Shown here piece by piece: positions 1 to 7,429 of a stretch of 12,537 bases of DNA. A program made the position numbers and the translations under genes. Position 1 is the first letter of the stretch. Each line of letters opens with the position of its first letter. Origin of the DNA: Cellvibrionales bacterium UBA3090 (GTDB taxonomy: Bacteria; Pseudomonadota; Gammaproteobacteria; Pseudomonadales; Porticoccaceae); the NCBI GenBank assembly GCA_002367235.1, contig DFBC01000106.1, positions 1 through 12,537 on the forward strand, written 5' to 3'. The notes beneath the pieces were generated by a model. It searched no databases and was not told the DNA's origin. It saw only the letters and a program-made list of their open reading frames with translations.

Positions 1-1
1 T

Positions 2-2134
2 AACTATGTGTTGATGGCGACCGACGGGTTGAACCCCGATGCCGTTGGCAAGGTTCATCTCTCCAGCCGCCAAGGCCTCGTGGGGCTGGTGGCAGCCAAA
101 GCGGAACCCATTAACCTTGAGGAGGCTGAAGCGCACCCTAACTTTGCTTTTATTCCTGAAACCGGCGAGCAGCGTTTTCGATCCTTTTTAGGTGCGCCGA
201 TTATTCATCATCGAAAGGTTTTAGGTGTTCTGGTTGTTCAGGAGCAGGAAAAACGTCGCTTTGATGAAAGTGAAGAGTCTTTTCTGGTCACTATTTCAGC
301 TCAACTGGCGGGGGTTATTGCTCACGCCGACGCTACTGGTGAACTGGATCGACTGATACATCCTCGCGAGGGTGTTTGGGAGCGAGTCTATCCCGGTGTC
401 GCCAGTGCTCCAGGTGTGGCCATTGGCTCAGTTGTAGTGGTCGCCCCCTCTGCAGACTTAAATGTTGTCCCGTTGCGACATGTGGAAGATATCGAGTCGG
501 AGTTATGCCAATTCCGTCAGGCGATGGAGCAAACCAAGCGTGATATGCATGCGCTTGATAAGAGTATGGTGGGTAAGCTCAGTGACGAGGAGCGCGCACT
601 GTTTGATGTCTATGTGCGAATGCTGGACGATCACGCCCTTGGTGGCGAAGTGGTCAGCCTGATAGAAGAAGGTATCTGTGCACAAAGTGCCTGGTCTCAG
701 GTGGTTTTGCGGCACATCAGAATGTTCAAGAGCATGACGGATGCCTATCTGCGGGAGCGGGCCTCTGATGTGGAGGACTTGGGACGCAGGGTGTTGGCCT
801 ATCTGCAGCAGTCTGAAACCAAGCGCACAACTTATCCGGACAGAATGGTTATGGTCGGCGAAGAGCTTTCGGCGGCTTCGTTTGCTGATGTACCTTTGGA
901 GAAGGTCGCAGCGATTGTCTCGGTTAAAGGTTCTCGCAATTCGCATATGGCTATTCTGGGTCGAGCGATAGGCATACCCACTGTCATGGGTGTAGTGGAT
1001 TTACCGTGGGCCAGCCTGGAGGCCCAAGAAGTTATTGTCGATGGCCACATTGGTCAGGTCATCGTCGCTCCGCGCGAGGAGATACTCGAGACTTACATTC
1101 AGCAAATCTACGAAGAAAAATTGCTGGCGGCTGATCTCGAAAAGTTAACGGATGAGCCCTGTGTGACGACCGATGGCCATCAGATCGCCCTTTGGGTAAA
1201 CACCGGACTTCGCTTGGATGCCCTGTTGTCTCTTGACCGGGGTGCCGAAGGTGTTGGGCTCTATCGCACCGAAATTCCTTTTTTGATGCTGGATAGGTTT
1301 CCCTCTGAGGAGGAGCAGCGAAAATCCTATCGTGAGCAGTTGGAAATGTTTGCACCACGTACTGTCACCATGCGTACGCTGGATATTGGTGGCGATAAAG
1401 ATCTGCCTTACTTCCCGATTGAAGAGGCAAACCCCTTCCTTGGCTGGCGGGGTATTCGTATCTGTCTGGATCACCCGGAGATTTTCCTGGTGCAACTACG
1501 CGCCATGATGCGAGCCAGTGAAGGCTTGAATAACCTGAGCATTCTATTGCCCATGATCTCCAATCTGGCCGAGCTGGAGAGTGCGTTAGAGCTGATCTAT
1601 CAGGTCTACGACGAGCTGACAGAAGAAGAGGGTTATGAGATTGAAATGCCTAATGTGGGGGCTATGATCGAAGTGCCTGCCGCCGTCTTCCAGATCCGAG
1701 AAATAGCCCGCAGGGTAGACTTCCTGTCGGTTGGTACCAACGATTTGGCGCAATACCTTTTAGCCGTGGATCGGAATAATCCCCGCGTGGCAGATTTATA
1801 TCAGACCTGCCACCCCAGCCTGTTGCGGGCGCTATGCCATATTTCCGAGGGTGCTCGCGGTGAAAATACGCCGGTGAGTGTTTGTGGTGAGATGGCGGGC
1901 GACCCCATAGGTGCCGTGCTTCTCATGGCGCTGGGATACAGGGTTTTGTCCATGAGTGCGACGAACCTGCTGAAAGTTAAAGCCATCCTTCGCCAGGTTA
2001 GCCTGGCTGAGGCAGAGGTCTTGCTGGAAGAAGTTATGTTGATGCCCGACGCTCAGTCGATCTTGGCGCATATGGAGACAGCCTTGAAAAGACCTGAGAT
2101 CATAGGGTTGTTCAGCCGGACTAAAGTTCACTAA
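2..2134 (+). CDS. ptsP: Phosphoenolpyruvate-protein phosphotransferase PtsP (enzyme I-Ntr), 5'-truncated
   Basis: This is the first enzyme of the nitrogen-related phosphotransferase system; it takes phosphate from PEP onto a histidine and passes it to NPr (PtsO). The reading frame is open from base 2 and enters in the middle of an N-terminal GAF domain, so the GTG at 8 is not the true start; by comparison with E. coli PtsP (748 aa) roughly 40-50 residues are missing. Numbering from codon 8: GAF to about residue 110, enzyme I N-terminal domain about 125-245, the swivelling phosphohistidine domain with SRNSHMAILGRA (active His313), then the PEP-binding barrel with GLYRTEIPFL (Arg420), SVGTNDLAQYLLAVDRNN and CGEMAGDP (Cys626). 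All expected catalytic motifs are present. The GAF-enzyme I fusion separates it from sugar-PTS PtsI. The TAA stop shares bases with the stop of the opposite-strand NRDE gene. Confidence 0.96.
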   Translation, partial: NYVLMATDGLNPDAVGKVHLSSRQGLVGLVAAKAEPINLEEAEAHPNFAFIPETGEQRFRSFLGAPIIHHRKVLGVLVVQEQEKRRFDESEESFLVTISAQLAGVIAHADATGELDRLIHPREGVWERVYPGVASAPGVAIGSVVVVAPSADLNVVPLRHVEDIESELCQFRQAMEQTKRDMHALDKSMVGKLSDEERALFDVYVRMLDDHALGGEVVSLIEEGICAQSAWSQVVLRHIRMFKSMTDAYLRERASDVEDLGRRVLAYLQQSETKRTTYPDRMVMVGEELSAASFADVPLEKVAAIVSVKGSRNSHMAILGRAIGIPTVMGVVDLPWASLEAQEVIVDGHIGQVIVAPREEILETYIQQIYEEKLLAADLEKLTDEPCVTTDGHQIALWVNTGLRLDALLSLDRGAEGVGLYRTEIPFLMLDRFPSEEEQRKSYREQLEMFAPRTVTMRTLDIGGDKDLPYFPIEEANPFLGWRGIRICLDHPEIFLVQLRAMMRASEGLNNLSILLPMISNLAELESALELIYQVYDELTEEEGYEIEMPNVGAMIEVPAAVFQIREIARRVDFLSVGTNDLAQYLLAVDRNNPRVADLYQTCHPSLLRALCHISEGARGENTPVSVCGEMAGDPIGAVLLMALGYRVLSMSATNLLKVKAILRQVSLAEAEVLLEEVMLMPDAQSILAHMETALKRPEIIGLFSRTKVH

Positions 2135-2895
2135 TTAGGGTTGCTGAAATTGAACGTCCGGCGTTCGCCAGGTGACCCATTCCTCGCATAGCTTTGCTCT
2201 ACCAGCACGGTCTTTCCCTGATGGTTCTTTAAAACTACGCTTGAGCAGCGTGTCCCGTAGTCTTTAGAGACAATAAACGGTGGCGAGAGCATACGCTCTA
2301 ATGCCAAACCTACACCCGTGTCGGGTAAGTATTCATCTGGAAAGGGCTTGCGTCTGTGTAGGCATTGAATTAATTGGTCGGGGTTCACAGTGCCAGAGGT
2401 GATCTGGTGTTCAAACGCCGCTTTGGCGTGAACCGCTTTTGGCCATGGGCTGTTGAGTAAATGATTACTTAGAGAATAGATCCCGGGAGGTAGTTGTTGT
2501 ATCTGGGTTTGGCGATTCGAACAGTAAAAAAGTTGATTCCCCTCTGCCAGCAATAGATTAAAACCATTGTACTGGTTGCCATTATCCAAAGCCTTCTGAG
2601 CAAATGAGGCTATATCGACCTCGCTGTTTAAAAAGCTGGCCGTTAATTCACCGCGTGTGCGGGGAGCTGGCGACTCGCTTCCCTCTCGGTAATTGGTCAC
2701 TGCAGCAAATCTGCCGCCGAGGGAAAGGCCCATCCAAGTCCCTCCACCCAAGATATCCCGCCCGGCCAGAATGTCAGGCTGATCCTCCCAAAAATCGGCG
2801 GGAGCTGTAGGCCGCCTATAGTACTCATCGCGATTGGCAATCACGATTAATGGGTAGCTGGGGTGGCTGTGCCAGGCAAAAATAATCAAACACAT
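2131..2895 (-). CDS. NRDE/TANGO2-family protein
   Basis: A 254-residue cytoplasmic protein. It starts Met-Cys-Leu-Ile and carries the family signature ANRDEYYRRPT (NRDE at residues 21-24), followed by GRDILGGGTWMG, an AAVTNYREG segment and a later SLSNHLLNSPWPKA segment, all in the order usual for TANGO2/NRDE proteins; the length is also usual. The invariant Cys2 fits the suggestion that this fold is related to N-terminal-nucleophile hydrolases. Eukaryotic and bacterial TANGO2 relatives have been linked to haem handling, but the biochemical role is unsettled, so no precise function is assigned. No signal peptide or membrane segment is seen. The gene is convergent with ptsP, overlapping it by 4 bp, and divergent from lgt. 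Confidence 0.88.
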   Translation of the reverse strand: MCLIIFAWHSHPSYPLIVIANRDEYYRRPTAPADFWEDQPDILAGRDILGGGTWMGLSLGGRFAAVTNYREGSESPAPRTRGELTASFLNSEVDIASFAQKALDNGNQYNGFNLLLAEGNQLFYCSNRQTQIQQLPPGIYSLSNHLLNSPWPKAVHAKAAFEHQITSGTVNPDQLIQCLHRRKPFPDEYLPDTGVGLALERMLSPPFIVSKDYGTRCSSVVLKNHQGKTVLVEQSYARNGSPGERRTFNFSNPN

Positions 2896-2917
2896 AGGCC
2901 CATTGTAACCCGCTCCA

Positions 2918-2947
2918 TTGTCACCCGGTAATGGAACAGGCTATGAT
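2918..2947 (+). promoter_or_regulatory. Predicted sigma70-type promoter for lgt and the genes downstream
   Basis: A TTGTCA -35 box (2918-2923) and a TATGAT -10 box (2942-2947) are separated by 18 bp; each box matches the sigma70 consensus at five of six positions. Transcription would start near 2954, about 25 nt before the lgt ATG. It lies in the 84-bp spacer between the divergent NRDE and lgt genes. No convincing Fur-box palindrome is visible here. Confidence 0.5.
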
Positions 2948-2979
2948 CTCTGAAACCTGATTTTGGCCAAAATTATTCA

Positions 2980-3798
2980 ATGATGACTTATCCAGAAATT
3001 GACCCCGTAGCGTTTTCGTTAGGGCCGTTCAACGTTCATTGGTATGGATTAATGTACCTGCTGGGATTTCTGGTGGGCTGGCGATTAGCGTTAAGGCGAA
3101 GCAACCGCCCCTGGTCACCTGTGCGTCGAATCCAAGTGGAAGATCTTATCGTCTATTGTGCCTTTGGTGTGATTCTTGGGGGGCGCTTTGGGTATGTTGT
3201 TTTCTACAATCTGGAAAAGTGGCTCTCTGACCCATTGTGGCTGATCCGAATTTGGGAAGGGGGTATGTCTTTTCACGGCGGTTTGCTTGGTGTGCTGGTC
3301 GCCCTGTGGCTTTATGGTCGCAAGATAAAACAGCCATTTTTAGCCTTGGGTGATTTTATTGCGCCCCTCGTGCCTATTGGTATTGGTCTGGGCCGACTGG
3401 GCAATTTTATCGGGCAGGAGCTTTGGGGTAGGCCTACGGATAGCTGGTTGGGTATGTTGTTTCCAGGTGACCCGGAACAACTACCCCGGCATCCCTCTCA
3501 GCTTTATGAGGCCGTTCTGGAAGGCGTGCTGTTAAGTATTGTGCTGTTGATCTTTTCGAGAAAACCTCGTCCCCAAGGTGTGATAGGCGGCCTTTTTCTC
3601 GTGCTTTATGCCACCTTCAGGTTCCTTGTGGAGTTTTTCCGGGAGCCCGACAGTCATATTGGTTTCGACTTATTTGATTGGATGACGAGGGGACAGCTGT
3701 TATGTCTCCCTATGTTTGTGGTGGGTGCGGGCCTGATGCTTTGGGGCTATGTGCGATCGACCCCAGAGAAATACCTTATAAAAAGAGACGTTGAATGA
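2980..3798 (+). CDS. lgt: Prolipoprotein diacylglyceryl transferase Lgt
   Basis: An inner-membrane enzyme that moves diacylglycerol from phosphatidylglycerol to the lipobox cysteine of prolipoproteins, the first step of lipoprotein maturation. The 272-residue product is slightly shorter than E. coli Lgt (291 aa). Family landmarks are intact: an N-terminal HWYGLMYLLGF segment, GMSFHGGLLG with the essential histidine at residue 99, the signature GLGRLGNFIGQELWGRP with the key arginine at 139, HPSQLYEA, and RFLVEFFREPD with Arg221 near the end. Several hydrophobic helices separate these motifs. Two adjacent ATG codons (2980, 2983) could both start it; no strong ribosome-binding site distinguishes them. 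Its TGA stop overlaps the thyA start as ATGA, implying translational coupling. Confidence 0.96.
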   Translation: MMTYPEIDPVAFSLGPFNVHWYGLMYLLGFLVGWRLALRRSNRPWSPVRRIQVEDLIVYCAFGVILGGRFGYVVFYNLEKWLSDPLWLIRIWEGGMSFHGGLLGVLVALWLYGRKIKQPFLALGDFIAPLVPIGIGLGRLGNFIGQELWGRPTDSWLGMLFPGDPEQLPRHPSQLYEAVLEGVLLSIVLLIFSRKPRPQGVIGGLFLVLYATFRFLVEFFREPDSHIGFDLFDWMTRGQLLCLPMFVVGAGLMLWGYVRSTPEKYLIKRDVE

Positions 3799-4700
3799 AG
3801 CAGTATCTTGATTTAATGCGGCATATTCGGGATAGCGGTGTGCGCAAGGAAGACCGTACCGGTACGGGTACGATAAGTGTTTTTGGCTACCAAATGCGCT
3901 TTGATCTCAGTGAGGGATTCCCCTTGGTGACGACTAAAAAGGTTCACCTTAAATCGATCATTCACGAGTTGCTGTGGTTTATTCAGGGCGACACAAATAT
4001 TCGCTACTTGGTGAACAATGGGGTCAATATTTGGAACGATTGGCCATTTCAGAGCTGGTTGCGGGAAACCGGGCAGGATCAAAAATTCCCCATGTATACC
4101 CCCGAGTGGCGCGAGCAAATGAAGTGCTTTGTCGAGCGAATAAAAGCGGATGAACAGTTTGCCCTGCAGTATGGTGAGCTTGGACCTGTGTACGGCAGAC
4201 AATGGCGTAATTTTGACGGTGTTGATCAGCTCGCTCAGGTTGTCGAAGATATTAAGCGCAATCCAGATTCTCGGAGACTGATTGTCTCAGCGTGGAACCC
4301 GGTTGATATTCCGGTAATGGCCAAGTCTGGCCTGCCGCCCTGTCATACGCTGTTCCAGTTCTACGTCAGCGAGGGGCGGCTGTCCTGTCAGCTCTATCAG
4401 CGGAGCGCGGATGTATTGTTGGGCGTCCCTTTCAATATTGCCTCCTACGCATTATTAACGCTGATGATTGCCCAGGTTGCCGGTTTGCAGCCCGGTGATT
4501 TTGTGCATACGTTTGGCGATGCCCATATTTATTCAAATCATCTTGAGCAAGTGGAAGAGCAGCTGAGTCGTGAGCCTCACGTGCTTCCAGAGATGGGGGT
4601 CAACCCAGAGGTTAGGGATCTGTTTAGTTTTCAGTATGAGGATTTTGAACTGAAAAATTATATGCCTCATCCTCCGATTTCTGCCCCGGTAGCGGTGTAA
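3795..4700 (+). CDS. thyA: Thymidylate synthase ThyA (long form)
   Basis: Converts dUMP plus 5,10-methylene-THF to dTMP plus dihydrofolate; the dihydrofolate is recycled by the product of the next gene, folA. Visible motifs are DRTGTGT near the N-terminus, LVTTKK, SIIHELLWFIQGDTNI, LGPVYGRQWR, SRRLIVSAWNP, the catalytic loop LPPCHTLFQFYV (nucleophile Cys183), LSCQLYQRSADVLLGVPFN, FGDAHIYSNH, and the conserved C-terminus ending APVAV. At 301 residues it is about 37 longer than E. coli ThyA (264); the extra residues sit in one block between NIWNDW and GELGPVYG (about residues 82-122), the same place as the small-domain insertion of Lactobacillus casei thymidylate synthase. The start codon overlaps the lgt stop. 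Confidence 0.97.
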   Translation: MKQYLDLMRHIRDSGVRKEDRTGTGTISVFGYQMRFDLSEGFPLVTTKKVHLKSIIHELLWFIQGDTNIRYLVNNGVNIWNDWPFQSWLRETGQDQKFPMYTPEWREQMKCFVERIKADEQFALQYGELGPVYGRQWRNFDGVDQLAQVVEDIKRNPDSRRLIVSAWNPVDIPVMAKSGLPPCHTLFQFYVSEGRLSCQLYQRSADVLLGVPFNIASYALLTLMIAQVAGLQPGDFVHTFGDAHIYSNHLEQVEEQLSREPHVLPEMGVNPEVRDLFSFQYEDFELKNYMPHPPISAPVAV

Positions 4701-4704
4701 GCCA

Positions 4705-5232
4705 ATGGCTGAGATTGAATTGTCGTTAATCGTGGCGATGGCCAAAAATCGAGCGATAGGTCGGGATAATGCGTTGCCATGGCATCTGCCCGACGATCTT
4801 AAATACTTCAAGTCAGTAACCATGGGTAAGCCGATTGTCATGGGACGGAAAACCTTTGATTCCATTGGTCGACCTTTGCCTGGGCGATTGAATATAGTGA
4901 TCACCCGCAACAGTGAGTGGCAACATCCGGGGGTGGCGGTGGCCTCGTCGCTACAGGAAGCCTTGATGATGGCGGCTAGCGATGAAGGCAGCGGTAGTCA
5001 CTCACCACGCGAGGTGATGGTGATTGGCGGTGAGCAAATATATCGTACGGCGATTGATAGGGCGGACCGGCTCTATATCACTCGGGTGCAAACGGAGGTA
5101 GACGGAGATGCATTCTTCCCTGAATACGACGAATCCCAGTGGTTTGAGGTGGCAAGGCAGGAGCCTGAGACACAGGGTGATGTCCCCTATTTTTTCCAAG
5201 TGCTGGAACGTTTTCAGCAATCACCTTTTTAA
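4705..5232 (+). CDS. folA: Dihydrofolate reductase FolA
   Basis: Reduces dihydrofolate to tetrahydrofolate with NADPH, completing the dTMP cycle with thyA, which ends 4 bp upstream. The 175-residue protein shows the type I chromosomal DHFR pattern: SLIVAMAKNRAIG at the N-terminus, LPWHLPDDLKYFK with the active-site acid at Asp31 (equivalent to E. coli Asp27), the NADPH-binding IVMGRKTFDSIGRPLPGR, VMVIGGEQIYRTAI, and a C-terminal strand ending FFQVLER. It is about 16 residues longer than E. coli FolA (159), mostly from a small extra loop around residues 85-105 rich in Ser and Gly. Nothing marks it as a plasmid-type resistant enzyme. Confidence 0.96.
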   Translation: MAEIELSLIVAMAKNRAIGRDNALPWHLPDDLKYFKSVTMGKPIVMGRKTFDSIGRPLPGRLNIVITRNSEWQHPGVAVASSLQEALMMAASDEGSGSHSPREVMVIGGEQIYRTAIDRADRLYITRVQTEVDGDAFFPEYDESQWFEVARQEPETQGDVPYFFQVLERFQQSPF

Positions 5233-5274
5233 TAAAACAAATTCATACCATCAGGTGTGTAGGTTGAAGTGCGG

Positions 5275-6063
5275 ATGAAAAATTTTCAGAGCAAGGTGGC
5301 GGTATTCTTTGCTGTATTTTTGTTGTCGTTGTCGTTGTCGTTGGCGGTGGCCGTTGAGGCGGTGGAGGTTGACGATGTGTTGGCCGCAGGTGCAAAAAAA
5401 ACGGCTGCGGCACGGTCATCACAGCAGCGGATCGACACGCTGGCAGATCAAACCAGTGATTTGTTTCAAACCTTTAAACAGGTGAATAAACAGATCGAAG
5501 ATTTGCAGATCTATAACACACAGCTAGCTGCTCAGGTGGCGAATCAACAGCAGAGCATCGCTGATCTCGAATCATCCATTGATAACGCTACGGTGATGGA
5601 GCGGCAAATTACTCCGCTGGTTTTGAAAATGATTGATTCTTTGGAGCAGTTTATAAATCTGGATTTCCCCTTCCTGATGGAGGAGCGCCATACGCGTGTT
5701 GCCAAGCTGCGTGAAAACCTGATGCGAGCAGATCTCAGTGCTGCAGAGAAATTTCGCCAAGTGTTGGAAGCCTACAAAATTGAAACCGAATACGGTGTTC
5801 GAATTGACAGTTACCTCGATACTCTCAGCGTGGGGGGGCAGGAGCGTGAGGTGAGCATTTTGCGTGTTGGTCGGATTGCCTTGATGTATCAAACGCCTGA
5901 CCAGCAGGCCACCGGCGCCTGGGATCAGGAAAGCAGGCAGTGGCTAACCTTGGATGATGGTAGTTATCGCAGTGCTGTCGCCGAGGGACTTCGAATTGCG
6001 AGAAAGCAGACGGCAATAGACATACTCTCGCTGCCTGTTTCTGCGCCAGAGGTGGTGCAATGA
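5275..6063 (+). CDS. DUF3450-family periplasmic coiled-coil protein, first gene of the TonB2-type cluster
   Basis: A 262-residue exported protein (counting from the ATG at 5275). A signal peptide with MKNFQSK followed by a Leu/Ser/Ala-rich core ends near AVA26. A long coiled coil runs over about residues 35-115, with many Gln/Asp/Leu heptads. A predicted helical segment follows, then a C-terminal domain containing LRVGRIALMYQ (Arg197) and QWLTLDDGSYRSAV. DUF3450 genes regularly precede ttpC-exbB-exbD-tonB clusters in marine gammaproteobacteria; the molecular role is not established. A GTG at 5269 could extend it by two residues; the ATG was chosen because it gives a conventional signal peptide, but the AGG at 5261-5263 is compatible with either. 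Its stop overlaps the next start as ATGA. The C-terminal region resembles the neighbour's periplasmic domain (see findings). Confidence 0.87.
   Translation: MKNFQSKVAVFFAVFLLSLSLSLAVAVEAVEVDDVLAAGAKKTAAARSSQQRIDTLADQTSDLFQTFKQVNKQIEDLQIYNTQLAAQVANQQQSIADLESSIDNATVMERQITPLVLKMIDSLEQFINLDFPFLMEERHTRVAKLRENLMRADLSAAEKFRQVLEAYKIETEYGVRIDSYLDTLSVGGQEREVSILRVGRIALMYQTPDQQATGAWDQESRQWLTLDDGSYRSAVAEGLRIARKQTAIDILSLPVSAPEVVQ
5322..5343 (+). repeat. Hexanucleotide tandem repeat in the DUF3450 signal peptide
   Basis: The unit GTTGTC is repeated just under four times without interruption. In frame it encodes alternating Leu-Ser in the hydrophobic core of the signal peptide (about residues 17-23). Gain or loss of a unit would add or remove a Leu-Ser pair without shifting the frame. 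Confidence 0.85.
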
Positions 6064-7427
6064 ATATCCGTTATTTAAAGCTTCCGCTGGTAGTGATTGC
6101 CTTGTTATTGGCTCCCAATCTTCAGGCGGCAGAAGATGCCGCTTCATTGGATGAGCTTCTAAAAATGATCAAAACAGCCAAGGTGAATGAATCTCAAGAG
6201 CACGCTGCCCGAGAGACAAGGTTTAAAAATGCCCGATCAGAGCGGGCCGCACAACTTAAGCAGGCTAGAGGACTCAAGGCTGAAGAAGAGGCGCGCTCAG
6301 AGCAGCTGGAAAAGCAATACGCTGAAAATGAATTGAAAGTAGCCGCCCTACAGGAGCAGCTACAAAATCGCCTTGGTTCGCTAACTGAAATGTTTGGCCA
6401 TTTAACCTCTGCAGCGGGTGATACCCGGGCGACGTTAAACAGCTCTGTGGTGAGTAGTCAGTATCCAGGGCGAGCGGCTTTTCTTGATGACTTAATTGCC
6501 AAAATGGGCAGTAATACCAAACTTCCAACTCTGGCGGAGATTGAACACCTCTGGTACGAAATCAATCATGAAATGATTGAATCTGGCAAGGTGGTTAAGT
6601 TTCCTGCCACCGTTATCAAGGCGGATGGTGAGCGGGTTCAGCAGGAAGTGGTGCGTATCGGTGCATTCAATCTACTGTCCAATGGAGACTACCTGGCATT
6701 CAATCCGGAAACCGGGGCGGTGTCAGAGTTGGTGCGACAGCCAGACCGAAAATATACGCGTGCCGCTGCGGAACTACAGGCCGCTACCGAGGGGTTTACT
6801 CAGGTTGGTATCGACCCCACGGGGCCGAGTGGCGGGTCGTTGTTGGCGGCTAAGATTAACAGTCCTACCACCATTGAGCGCTGGCATCAGGGTGGGTTGA
6901 TCGGTTACTTCATCAGTTTTGTCGGGCTCTGTGCGCTAGTCCTGGCGCTATGGCGCTTTGTCATTCTGACGGGAATTTCTCGGCGTGTTAGCAACCAGTT
7001 GAAGAGTGATGCCGTTTGCTTGGATAACCCATTGGGCAGAATTTTACGGGTGGGTGAAGAGCATTCTGGAATGGATGCCGAAAGTCTGGAACTCAAGCTG
7101 CATGAGCAGGCATTAAAAGAGCGTCCATCCATAGAATCTGGTCTTAATCTGTTGAAGATTATAGCGATGGTGGCCCCACTGTTGGGGCTGTTGGGCACAG
7201 TGACGGGCATGATTAATACGTTTCAGGCGATTACCCTGTTTGGTGCCGGCGATCCGCAAGTGATGGCTGGCGGAATTTCGGCGGCCCTGGTGACCACCGT
7301 TCTGGGGCTGTGTGTGGCGATTCCAACGGTGTTGTTGCATACCCTGGTGAATGGGAAAGCGCAGCGAGTCTTGCATATTCTGGAAGAGCAAAGTGCGGGT
7401 ATCGTTGCGGAGAAGGCGGAGGGGTAG
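6060..7427 (+). CDS. ttpC: TtpC-like MotA/TolQ/ExbB proton-channel protein with large periplasmic extension
   Basis: A 455-residue inner-membrane protein. The N-terminus is a signal peptide (MNIRYLK plus hydrophobic core, probable cleavage after LQA23). A charged coiled coil covers about residues 30-115 (ARSERAAQLKQARGLKAEEE region), then a folded periplasmic domain with VVRIGAFNLLSNGDYLAFN (Arg199) extends to about 255. The first membrane helix is about 279-300 (LIGYFISFVGLCALVLALWR). A cytoplasmic stretch leads to the ExbB/TolQ core with MVAPLLGLLGTVTGMINTF (from residue 370) and a last helix with LVTTVLGLCVAIPTVLLHTL. This architecture matches TtpC, required in the Vibrio TonB2 complex beside ExbB2, ExbD2 and TonB2. 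The start overlaps the DUF3450 stop; the stop lies 2 bp before exbB. The name ttpC is assigned by architecture and gene order. Confidence 0.9.
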   Translation: MNIRYLKLPLVVIALLLAPNLQAAEDAASLDELLKMIKTAKVNESQEHAARETRFKNARSERAAQLKQARGLKAEEEARSEQLEKQYAENELKVAALQEQLQNRLGSLTEMFGHLTSAAGDTRATLNSSVVSSQYPGRAAFLDDLIAKMGSNTKLPTLAEIEHLWYEINHEMIESGKVVKFPATVIKADGERVQQEVVRIGAFNLLSNGDYLAFNPETGAVSELVRQPDRKYTRAAAELQAATEGFTQVGIDPTGPSGGSLLAAKINSPTTIERWHQGGLIGYFISFVGLCALVLALWRFVILTGISRRVSNQLKSDAVCLDNPLGRILRVGEEHSGMDAESLELKLHEQALKERPSIESGLNLLKIIAMVAPLLGLLGTVTGMINTFQAITLFGAGDPQVMAGGISAALVTTVLGLCVAIPTVLLHTLVNGKAQRVLHILEEQSAGIVAEKAEG

Positions 7428-7429
7428 TG

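Noticed and set aside
2902..2907. TACAAT (minus strand) as -10 box for the NRDE gene
   Set aside because: It would start transcription at the ATG itself and has only a weak -35 match, so it is not convincing.
4533..4910. Minus-strand open frame over the thyA-folA junction
   Set aside because: It is antisense to both enzymes, has no recognisable motif and no ribosome-binding site.
5221..5274. Fur box or sigma70 promoter in front of the DUF3450 gene
   Set aside because: A/T-rich bases are present but no inverted GATAAT-type array and no paired -35/-10 boxes with acceptable spacing.
7310..7429. Upstream extension of exbB into ttpC
   Set aside because: The extension is in frame but encodes non-ExbB sequence inside ttpC, and the strong GGAGGGG at 7418-7424 fixes the start at 7430.
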